From Bifidobacterium merycicum DSM 6492 (GTDB lineage: Bacteria > Actinomycetota > Actinomycetes > Actinomycetales > Bifidobacteriaceae): a stretch of 64,000 bases of DNA. Location of the stretch: contig NZ_FQTX01000002.1 of the NCBI RefSeq assembly GCF_900129045.1, positions 124,001 to 188,000 on the forward strand, read 5' to 3'. The notes beneath the pieces were generated by a model. That model was not told the origin of the DNA, did no database searches, and was given only the letters and a program-made list of their open reading frames with translations. Within the stretch, counting starts at the first letter, position 1; each line of letters begins with the position of its first letter. Below are positions 1 to 6,834 of this stretch, in pieces. A program made the position numbers and the translations under genes.

Positions 1-10
1 GTGGGGAGCT

Positions 11-45
11 TATACTGGCGGCGCTTCCGCTCCGGAAGCCACCTA
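11..45 (+). promoter_or_regulatory. possible -10 box and small dyad before the precursor peptide gene
   Basis: A TATACT hexamer at 11-16 resembles a sigma70-type -10 box. It is followed by a short dyad, GCTTCC (23-28) and GGAAGC (34-39), with a 5-base loop. The start codon lies 30 bases further on. The -35 region would fall at or before the window edge, so the promoter call is an inference. The dyad could be a regulator site or a leader hairpin. Confidence 0.3.
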
Positions 46-74
46 ATGGTGTGTTCGTCGGAGGAGACTCTGCT

Positions 75-284
75 ATGAGCAATAAGGGTATTGATGTCGA
101 TTCCATTGTGGGGGATGATTTTTCGGATCTCTCGCCTGAGGATATGGCCTTGCTGACCGGGCGTGGCAGCAACGATGCGGCCCCGCAGTCACTGTCCATT
201 GCGGTTTCTGTTGACGTCACTGTTTCCGTTGCGATGTCTGTTGCATCGTATTTCCATGTTTCCGGAACGTGCAAGAAGCATTAA
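75..284 (+). CDS. putative lanthipeptide / double-glycine-type bacteriocin precursor peptide
   Basis: A 69-residue peptide starting at ATG 75, behind a strong GGAGGAG box (59-66). An upstream in-frame start at 51 has no such site. The leader is acidic, with the pattern DFSDLSPEDMALLTGRG, which resembles class II lanthipeptide leaders of the ELSxEExxxxxGG kind; the likely processing zone is LLTG/RG. The C-terminal part is rich in Ser and Thr with regular spacing (SxSxAxSxxxTxSxxxSxxS) and ends GTCKKH, with a single Cys. That composition suits dehydration, but only one thioether could form. No LanM-type enzyme is visible and it may lie left of the window. A C39-peptidase exporter remnant 3 kb downstream fits a Gly-Gly-type leader. 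The precursor role is inferred from leader, composition and context. Confidence 0.6.
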   Translation: MSNKGIDVDSIVGDDFSDLSPEDMALLTGRGSNDAAPQSLSIAVSVDVTVSVAMSVASYFHVSGTCKKH

Positions 285-303
285 CCGACGACTGGTGAGA
301 CTT

Positions 304-338
304 GGGTGTCGCGGCATTGATATGCCGCAACACCCTTT
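304..338 (+). terminator. hairpin after the precursor gene, probable attenuator
   Basis: The left arm GGGTGT-C-GCGGCAT (304-317) pairs with ATGCCGC-AA-CACCC (322-335) around a 4-base loop, followed by TTTCT. It lies 20 bases after the precursor stop and ends just before the next gene. Bacteriocin operons often carry such a partial terminator, which gives more precursor than transporter mRNA. Confidence 0.65.
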
Positions 339-352
339 CTATGGGGGTGTGC

Positions 353-1033
353 ATGAAAGCGCTGCTGTACAGGGATTTGCAGTTGTATAAGAAACCGAAG
401 TATGCGAGTGTCTGGCCAATAGTTGCTCTTACGGCGATAATCATGGAAATCTGGCTTGGGGGGATGTATGAGGCCGGAGGGGACGACGTGATGACTATAA
501 CCGCGAAGCAAGCGATGGTTGGGAGTGTACTGTGTGCAATGTTTTTCGAGTCAATATATGTAAATGCCAATCTTTTAGTTGAAGATAAGCATGTCGGTAT
601 CATCAAGATCCTGCATCAATCGGGGCGTGGCATGAATTATTATTTACTGGAGAAAATAATGCTCGCCCTGCCTCCCAATCTGTTGTTCGCGTTCGTATAC
701 ATTGCTGTCGGAATATATATGAAGCTTTTTTATCTGTCTGAGGTAATGTACCTATTGCCTACAATAGGCATAGCCTTTATGACATCGCTCACGGAATTAT
801 CGGTTGCCAATATGCTGGTCTTTCGATTAAAGGATGGGACTGATCGAAATGTGGTATTTTTGGGACTAATCATTTGCGGATTGATTTGTATAGGTGTGGC
901 ATTTGTTCCCCTATTTGGGTTTCCGGTGTGGCTGAGTGCTGCCATATTGATTGGCGTTGGTTTTGTGGCTTATCTATATACGTTTGTCACATATAAAACC
1001 GAATATGTGAAGACGATATCTGTTTTTGCCTAG
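353..1033 (+). CDS. ABC-2-type membrane permease (bacteriocin immunity/export-like)
   Basis: About 226 residues starting at ATG 353 (MKALLYRDLQLYKK), with a GGGGGT box just upstream. Earlier in-frame starts at 302 and 341 lie in or beside the hairpin. The protein has about six hydrophobic segments with a short basic N-terminus and a loop EDKHVGIIKILHQSGRG, the layout of small ABC-2 permeases such as LanE/LanG-type immunity subunits or MutE/EpiE-like proteins. The next gene (1057-1717) begins with the near-identical MIALLYRDCLKARK and has the equivalent loop, so the two are probably a permease pair served by the ATPase at 2629. The codons are AT-richer than the rest of the window. Function is inferred from topology and context. 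Confidence 0.6.
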   Translation: MKALLYRDLQLYKKPKYASVWPIVALTAIIMEIWLGGMYEAGGDDVMTITAKQAMVGSVLCAMFFESIYVNANLLVEDKHVGIIKILHQSGRGMNYYLLEKIMLALPPNLLFAFVYIAVGIYMKLFYLSEVMYLLPTIGIAFMTSLTELSVANMLVFRLKDGTDRNVVFLGLIICGLICIGVAFVPLFGFPVWLSAAILIGVGFVAYLYTFVTYKTEYVKTISVFA

Positions 1034-1056
1034 TGCTGTATGGTGTTGGTGATTGT

Positions 1057-1717
1057 ATGATTGCGTTGCTGTATCGTGATTGCTTGAAGGCAAGAAAGTT
1101 TGGATTTGTCGCACTCGAGATATTGGGAATTTGCGTGACACTGGCAGTGGAAAGCACAATGTATGGTACATTGCAGCCAGTAATGGACGTGTTTCTCTCT
1201 TTCGTTTTGCCTGGGTTGTTGGTGACGATTTCTGTTTTTAAGTTGTCGTCTTTGGTTTATGGAGATCATATTTGCGATATAATAAGTTCGATTCATAGAG
1301 CGGGATATGGTATTTATGGATATCTTGTTGAGCGGTATGTGTTTTCTTTTTTTGGTTGTAGTGCCAATATATGCCGCTGATTTTATTTTTGGAGTATTGA
1401 AACATTGTTTTCATGATTATTCCATGGCAATGGCTGATGTGGTTTCTTTTGTTGTTGTTTCTTTCTTGGCTTTATCTGTGATCATGGTATGTGCCATCAA
1501 TTGTTCTGTCGAAGCAGATTCCCAGACATTGTTGCAACTTCTGATACTTCTGGTATCGAGTGGCGCAATGGCCTTGCTGATGCTTTTGCAATATGCTCTC
1601 ATACCGTTTTATGTATTCTGCATAGCTGCTGTTTTGGTGACACTATGCGTAAATATGATTATCGCGAGAAGAGAAAAAACAATATACTGCAAGACGCTTC
1701 TCATGCTGAGTAAATAA
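1057..1717 (+). pseudogene. second ABC-2-type permease, frameshifted in a T7 run
   Basis: Translation from ATG 1057 reads MIALLYRDCLKARK and continues as a membrane protein to IHRAGYGIYGYLVERY, where it enters a run of seven T (1347-1353) and stops at 1380. The missing C-terminal half continues in the +1 frame (LVVVPIYAADFIFGV) to 1717, with four more hydrophobic segments. Removing one base in the T7 run would restore about 220 residues, matching its neighbour at 353-1033. The gene is therefore disrupted, or the run is a slippage or phase-variation site, or there is a base-calling error. If intact, it would pair with the upstream permease. Confidence 0.65.
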
Positions 1718-1742
1718 TGTAATTCATTGAAGGGGATATGCT

Positions 1743-1931
1743 GTGGATATTGTAAAAAGTATGTATGCGGATACCATCGAAGAACGTTATTCGTTGATTG
1801 ATGACGATGGCGCTTCCGGTGATGATTCGTTTGTCGATTCTGTTATCAGTCAATGGATGTCGCGAAATTGCGCGTTGCGCCCCTATGATTTTGCCAGCAT
1901 GCTTGAGCTTCGTGGTTATGATAAGAAATAA
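1743..1931 (+). CDS. small acidic hypothetical protein in the bacteriocin locus
   Basis: 62 residues from a GTG start at 1743, with AAGGGGAT seven bases upstream. The protein is soluble and acidic (DDDGASGDDSF) and has no membrane segment, signal peptide or Gly-Gly leader. I do not recognise it. It lies between the frameshifted permease and the flavodoxin-like remnant and has the same AT-rich codon style, so it belongs to the same acquired block. It could be a degenerate second precursor or an accessory factor, but nothing in it shows that. Confidence 0.45.
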   Translation: MDIVKSMYADTIEERYSLIDDDGASGDDSFVDSVISQWMSRNCALRPYDFASMLELRGYDKK

Positions 1932-2008
1932 TATGCGAAATGCATTGATGGAGAGTCGTTTTTAAAGGGAAACAAGGACAATCTTTCTTCATGGTATTCT
2001 GATTTTGA

Positions 2009-2617
2009 AAAGATATTCGCCTTCTTTTCAAAGATCTGCGTATCCTTCCCTCTGACGGTACAGCGCAGGAATTCTCGACCGGCGTTGACCGGCAGGAGCT
2101 CCTTGGAATCGATGATTCGGGGAGATTGAAAACAATGATTGAGCATTGCGATTACCTGATTCTCGGTTCGCCAACATATGGGCATAACGTGTCGGGTGAC
2201 ATGAAGATCGTAATGGATAGATTATGCTACTGGTCTCATTTGTTCTATCTGAGCGGCAAGCCGGGGATGCCCCTCGTAAGCGCCAGCACGAACGGATATC
2301 TCAAAGTTGGCGATATGCTGGAGCGTCTCATGGATTCTCTGGGCATTGTCCGAGATCCGACTGCATACAACACATATGGCATGCCTTTTGAAAACAATGA
2401 GGCACAGGGCGCGGCTCGGCATATTCTTGCTGCGCTTACGTCGCACGAGGCTTCCATGCCTAATGGTCATCAAGAGGAATTGTTTCGTTCTTATAAACGG
2501 TCGTATATCCGCCGGGATGAACAAAACGCCGAATATCGGTATTGGGAAAAGCACCGCATGTTCGATTGTGACAGCTTGGCGGAGTACTTTGCGTCATTAC
2601 CACAGGTGGAGCACTGA
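2009..2617 (+). pseudogene. flavodoxin-fold NAD(P)H-dependent oxidoreductase, 5' part damaged
   Basis: The clear part reads CDYLILGSPTYGHNVSGDMK, the FMN-binding GSPxYxxxxSGxMK signature of the NAD(P)H-dependent FMN reductase / flavodoxin-like family, followed by about 130 residues of fitting sequence to 2617. Intact members begin with a short beta strand plus the FMN phosphate loop (GSxRxxGNT). Here the frame can be followed back only to a stop at 2006-2008 and no such loop is seen, so the N-terminus is lost or frameshifted. A shortened product could start at ATG 2135, behind GGGGAGA, but would lack the phosphate-binding loop. In lanthipeptide loci, oxidoreductases may modify dehydro-residues or oxidise the peptide; a role here is speculative. 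Confidence 0.55.
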
Positions 2618-2628
2618 AAGGAATACAC

Positions 2629-3371
2629 ATGAACACAACGGATATTATCAAAGTAAACGACTTGACCTTTGGGTACAAGCGTAAGCAGGCGGTGCTCGAA
2701 CATATCACCTTTGCAGTCCCCAAGGGACAGTCATTGGCTATTTTGGGCTATAACGGTGTTGGGAAAACCACGTTGTTCGATCTCATAGTTGGATTACGGC
2801 GGCCCTGGTCGGGGTACGCTGCCATTAACAAAGCGTTTGTTCCCTCAATGAGAGACGTGTTCCAAATGACCGAACAGGGCGGCCTTATCGACACGATGAC
2901 CGTGCGAGAGAATTTCAAGTTCCGCAAGATGCTATTCAAGCCAAAGGATGACGATAAGACCTTTTTGAAGCCTTGGAGAAGAATCCATTAGTTCGGGCAT
3001 TCGAATTGAACGACCAGCTGGACAAAAAGGTCTCTGACCTAAGCTCAGGATTGCGCAAACGAGTGGGAATAGTGGCCGGCATGATGTTCGACCCGCATGT
3101 CATCATGCTCGACGAACCCACGAATGCCATTGATCCGCTGACACGTGATCTGTTGATTGAGTATATGGGAAGGCTGCGTGCCGATAACCGTACGATACTT
3201 ACGATCACCCATGACCTGCATTATTGCTGGAACGTCTCTGATCGTATTATCGTGCTTGATCACAAGCATATTGCCCTGGATGCGATGCTCTCCGATTTCA
3301 ACTCGTTCGATGAATTCTCAAAGGCCGCGATGCTCGGCAAAGAACATGAGCATGTTGGTTTTGGCTTGTAA
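2629..3371 (+). pseudogene. ABC transporter ATP-binding protein, split by a one-base frameshift
   Basis: The N-terminal half from ATG 2629 contains the Walker A motif GYNGVGKTT. The C-terminal half, in the next frame, has the signature DLSSGLRKR, Walker B VIMLDEPTNAIDP and the switch His (TITHD). The frame breaks at a T5 run (2962-2966). Adding one T gives DKTFFEALEKNPL and joins both halves into about 247 residues, the normal size for a LanF/BcrA-type ATPase. An independent start at 2973 exists but would make a half-domain without Walker A, so activity is unlikely unless slippage occurs. It probably served the two upstream permeases in self-protection or export. Confidence 0.7.
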
Positions 3372-3389
3372 GTTAAGAGGAGGCTTTGT

Positions 3390-4648
3390 ATGGCAGGGCA
3401 TTTGCGTATCCCTCTCGTCGAACAGGGGGAGCACAGCGAATGTGGCTTGGCTGCATGTGCCATGATACTCAAGGCGTATGGGCGCGATTCCGGATTGGAG
3501 GATTTGCGTAATGCGTATGGTGTTCCTCGTGGCGGGCTAAGCATCAAAAATATAGTGACCATTCTGAATGATTACGGGGTGACGAACAGGGCCGTTGCAG
3601 TACGGAATATCGATGGATTCAAAAAACTGGATTCGCCGTCCATCCTGCTATGGAATCATCATCACTTCATAGTCTTGAGCCATTACGCATTCGGCCGTTT
3701 CTATATTATTGATCCGGCGAGTGGGCGTTCATCCGTGCGAGAAGAGGATTTTCGTAGGCACTGTTCCTCGGCGGCTGTGCTTACCGAGCGTGCGGGAGAG
3801 AAAAGATCCATTCGCGGGGCATGGCGCGACTCGAATTGCATGGGAGTGATTAAGGACTTCCTTGTTTCTTCCCCGGTTTTCGTGTTGAGTGCCATAGTAT
3901 TGTCGCTTGCAATACAAAGCTTGGGATTGATTCCTCCAACAGGAATGGGATTTATCGTCAATCGTCGGCAGCTGTGCACCAGCGAGGGGTTTCTGCTGGC
4001 CGCGTTCGCGATGATGCTTGTTTCTTTTGCGCTGTATTACCTGATTTCCATGCTCAATGGATTGGCGAACGCTCGATTAAGGATAGGGTTTGGGAACTTT
4101 CTATTCCGCAAATATATGCGGGGAGTGTTTGAACGAGAGTTTGCCTTTTTCGTAAACCGAACAAGTGGCGATATGATCTACCGGGCGAATCTAGTGGCTG
4201 TCGTTGAACAAATGCTGGCTACCGGAATGATTGGATCGCTGGTGTCCTTCGTGTTTCTTGCCGTGTATCTGGTGATGATGATCAACTACTCACCGCAGCT
4301 CACAATGGTGACATTGGCGATTTGCTTTGTTATTCTCATGGTCTCGACGATATATGCTGCGAAATCCAAAAAGCTGGTTGATAAGGAGACCGCTGCGCAA
4401 TCCGCAGTGCAACAGTCCTTGTGATGGATGAGCCGACCAGTGCGCTGGATAATGTTACGGAAAACAAGATAATGAGAGCCCTTATGCGTGCGCCATACGC
4501 GTGTGTGGTGGTGGCGCACAGGCTAAGCTCGATACGCATGTTTGATGAGATATATGTGATGGATGATGGGCATATTGTTGAACATGGGTCGCATGAGAGC
4601 TTAATGGCCGAGGGGAAGTTGTACGCAAAGTTATATCGTCAGCATTAG
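3390..4648 (+). pseudogene. C39-peptidase bacteriocin ABC exporter with an internal deletion
   Basis: ATG 3390 follows AAGAGGAGG. Residues 1-140 form a C39 peptidase domain, with the catalytic Cys in SECGLAACAMILKAYG, His in HHFIVLSHY and Asp in IIDPASG. Such domains cut leader peptides after Gly-Gly or Gly-Ala during export. Membrane segments of the ABC core follow, but translation stops at 4424. In another frame, right at the stop, a Walker B remnant begins (VMDEPTSALD, then the H-loop VVVAHRL) and runs to 4648. Walker A and the signature motif are absent. Family members are about 700 residues and here about 420 remain, so roughly 0.85 kb has been deleted with loss of frame. Export is dead, though the peptidase half may still be made. 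Confidence 0.8.
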
Positions 4649-4702
4649 TACTGAATACGCTGGCTGTGATGATTTTTTGCTCTGCTGTTTTCTCTATTCG
4701 GC

Positions 4703-4780
4703 TGTCCATTCGGACGAAATCGGGCCCGAAAACGTCCGAATCGACACCCAACCAGCGGAAAGCGTCTGAATCGACACCCA
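4703..4780 (+). repeat. palindromic intergenic element, copy 1 plus a partial arm
   Basis: An imperfect palindrome covers 4703-4750: arm TGTCCATTCGGACG, centre around GGGCCC, and arm CGTCCGAATCGACA followed by CCCA. A degenerate second right arm (CGTCTGAATCGACACCCA) follows at 4763-4780. The same core occurs at 5717-5770 and 6766-6813. Transcribed, it would form a strong hairpin, so it may also act as a terminator. Confidence 0.75.
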
Positions 4781-4822
4781 TCTGCTGCACGGTCGGTTGT
4801 TTCAGGCGAATGTAGGGACAGG

Positions 4823-5632
4823 CTAATCAGTCGTCCGTGTCGCGCCCTGCAGCACCGGCGCTGTAAAACGCCTATTGCACAGCACCGGCAGCGTCTGTCG
4901 AGCCTTATCCAACGTATCCCGGTCGAAATCCGCGAACACGACGTCGTCGCTTTCTGACTGTGCCATCATATGCGCCATCGGGTCAACGGCCATGCTGTGC
5001 CCGATGTTATGCGCGCTGTGTTCGCTGCATGCCATCAAGTAGCATGTGTTCTCCAACGCACGTGCCTTGCATAGCGTGGTCCAATGGTCCACCTTGTCCG
5101 CTCCACGCGCCCAGGCTGCCGAGACGACCAACACGTCCGCGCCGGCAATGGCATGCGCCCGTGCCAGTTCGGGGAACCGCAGATCGTAGCAGGTCATCAC
5201 GCCGAACCGCCAGCCGTCGATGGTGATAAGCGGCGGAACCTCGTTGCCCGTCTCGATCACGTCGGATTCGCGCTCGCCGAACGCGTCGTACAGGTGGATT
5301 TTACGGTAGGCGAGGCGGATCTCGCCATTGCCGATAACAAGAAATACGTTGCTTGGTTTGGGCGCTGTCGGATCAATTACGTGCACGGTTCCCATCAGCG
5401 TGACGCCGGTCTGCGCACTGATCGCTCGCAGTGCCGCGACGAACGGTCCGTCGATTGGTTGTGCGTGATGTGCCGGGTAATACGGGTCGGTTGCGTCCCG
5501 TGCGATGATGCCCTCAGGTAGCAGCAGCACGCGTGCGCCGTTGGCTGAGGCCTGCATGGCATAGGTGCGGATGGTCTCGATATTGCGATCCGGTTCACGA
5601 TCGACCGCAAACTGTGCGATGGCGACTCTCAT
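4823..5632 (-). CDS. carbon-nitrogen hydrolase (nitrilase superfamily, Nit-like amidase)
   Basis: About 269 residues, with the nitrilase catalytic triad in order: Glu40 in VLLLPEG, Lys111 in YRKIHLYDAFG and Cys148 in MTCYDLRFPEL. This is the normal length for Nit/omega-amidase-type hydrolases, which hydrolyse amides of small carboxylic acids or damaged metabolites such as deaminated glutathione. The start was taken at the ATG giving MRVAIAQF, the conserved beginning of the family; an ATG three codons earlier is possible. The substrate cannot be read from sequence. It stands alone on the minus strand between two copies of the palindromic element. Its codon use is backbone-like, unlike the block to its left. 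Confidence 0.85.
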   Translation of the reverse strand: MRVAIAQFAVDREPDRNIETIRTYAMQASANGARVLLLPEGIIARDATDPYYPAHHAQPIDGPFVAALRAISAQTGVTLMGTVHVIDPTAPKPSNVFLVIGNGEIRLAYRKIHLYDAFGERESDVIETGNEVPPLITIDGWRFGVMTCYDLRFPELARAHAIAGADVLVVSAAWARGADKVDHWTTLCKARALENTCYLMACSEHSAHNIGHSMAVDPMAHMMAQSESDDVVFADFDRDTLDKARQTLPVLCNRRFTAPVLQGATRTTD

Positions 5633-5716
5633 ACTCGGCATTCTCGCACTGTTGCGTTACCAGCGGTCGCAGCTGCGCATTCATGGAAGGCGGTCGCTTC
5701 GGACGGTATCGCGCAG

Positions 5717-5770
5717 TTGGTGGTTCATTCGGACGAAATCGGGCCCAGAAACGACCGAATGAACCACCAA
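5717..5770. repeat. palindromic intergenic element, copy 2 (perfect 16-bp arms)
   Basis: TTGGTGGTTCATTCGG (5717-5732) is perfectly inverted at 5755-5770, around a core GACGAAATCGGGCCC shared with copies 1 and 3. It lies between the nitrilase gene and mntA, both transcribed away from it, so it is not a simple terminator here. Confidence 0.8.
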
Positions 5771-5839
5771 GTGGGAAGTGATTGTGGCGTAACGGCGTCA
5801 GCAGTGCCGACAATATAGCGTATGTGCTATATATGGGAT

Positions 5840-6340
5840 ATGAGCATGATTGAGAATCTAAGGGCTGAACGTATGAAGCGTGGATTGAGCCAACAGGATA
5901 TTGCACAGGCGATAGGCACTACACAGTCCGCATTGTCGAGGGCCGAACGTGATGGGAACCCCACGCAGGATTTTCTGCAGCGGTATGCGGATGCGTTGCA
6001 GTCGCTTGCCGAAAATGCCAGCCCGCTGGAAACTGCGACAATACGGATTATCGTCGGTGAGATCGCGAAGAAGCATGGGCTTGCGGAAGTATATCTGTAT
6101 GGTTCGTTTGCCCGAGGCGATGCCGATGCGGAATCAGACGTGGATCTGCTGTATGTTGCCGGGCCGGGCACACGGCTTGGCTTGGTGGAATTGGCTGCGG
6201 TGAAGGACGAACTTGAAAGCGCCTTGCAACGTGAGGTGTCGTTAATGTCGCTTACGGCATTACAGCGTAACGCTCGGAACAGTCGTGCCAGTCGTCGATT
6301 TTATGAGCATATCCAATCTGACATGGTGCAGGTGGCGTGA
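5840..6340 (+). CDS. mntA: MntA-type antitoxin nucleotidyltransferase fused to an N-terminal HTH (XRE) domain
   Basis: Residues 1-60 are a helix-turn-helix of the XRE type (ERMKRGLSQQDIAQAIGTTQ, then SALSRAERDG). Residues about 75-165 are a minimal nucleotidyltransferase with the metal-binding GS-X10-DxD motif in GSFARGDADAESDVDLL. MntA antitoxins AMPylate their HepT partner; the HTH adds likely operator binding. The start was chosen at ATG 5840 (MSMIENLRAERMK); ATG 5822 and ATG 5846 are alternatives. hepT overlaps its stop, so the two are translationally coupled. The activity and pairing follow from the MntA-HepT family. The HTH fusion is seen directly and suggests autoregulation. Confidence 0.8.
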   Translation: MSMIENLRAERMKRGLSQQDIAQAIGTTQSALSRAERDGNPTQDFLQRYADALQSLAENASPLETATIRIIVGEIAKKHGLAEVYLYGSFARGDADAESDVDLLYVAGPGTRLGLVELAAVKDELESALQREVSLMSLTALQRNARNSRASRRFYEHIQSDMVQVA

Positions 6341-6708
6341 TGGCGAGGATTCATGCGGATCAGAGGTATCGGGACGAAACGAATCTTATCCGACTTGTCG
6401 AGCACCTTGAACGTGCGCATCGTGATGCCTCGGCAGTGGCGTCGGCGGAAGCATTGGAAGAGGATTATATGCGGTTCAACTCGGTCGCCATGGATATGGT
6501 GCAGGTGCAGGAATCGGCAAAGAAACTGTCGGATGAGTTTCGCAGTGCGGTGCCAGAACTGCCATGGAGGGAACTGCACGCTCTGCGTAACGTGATTGTT
6601 CACCAATATGACGAGATCGAACCGTTCGCCTTGTATGAATCCGCCACTAGGGACGCAGCGGTATTGCTGACGCAACTTACACCCTACGTCGAAGCTATTG
6701 AAGATTGA
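6340..6708 (+). CDS. hepT: HepT-like HEPN toxin (ribonuclease)
   Basis: 122 residues, DUF86/HepT family, all-helical. The HEPN active-site motif R-X4-H is present as RNVIVHQYDEI near residue 85, followed by the conserved Tyr that MntA AMPylates in studied systems. The ATG at 6340 overlaps the mntA stop (TGATG); GTG 6337, one codon earlier, is also possible. HEPN toxins cleave RNA, often tRNA, and are held inactive by the adjacent MntA. The pair is flanked by palindromic elements at 5717 and 6766 and lies next to a decayed acquired locus, which fits a mobile or defence-type module. Confidence 0.82.
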   Translation: MARIHADQRYRDETNLIRLVEHLERAHRDASAVASAEALEEDYMRFNSVAMDMVQVQESAKKLSDEFRSAVPELPWRELHALRNVIVHQYDEIEPFALYESATRDAAVLLTQLTPYVEAIED

Positions 6709-6736
6709 TGTTGGCCATGGTGAGCCCGTAGAGTGC

Positions 6737-6813
6737 AGTCCATTCGGACGAAATCAGGCAGATGAGTGTCAATTCGGACGAAATCAAGCCCGGAAACGTC
6801 CGAATCGACACCC
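6737..6813. repeat. palindromic intergenic element, copy 3 plus an extra left arm
   Basis: The full element at 6766-6813 has arm TGTCAATTCGGACG and arm CGTCCGAATCGACA, ending in CCC. A truncated left arm (AGTCCATTCGGACGAAATCA) precedes it from 6737. It sits between the convergent ends of hepT and mrp, where it could also terminate transcription. Confidence 0.75.
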
Positions 6814-6834
6814 AAAACGCGGTAAGGGGACGGC

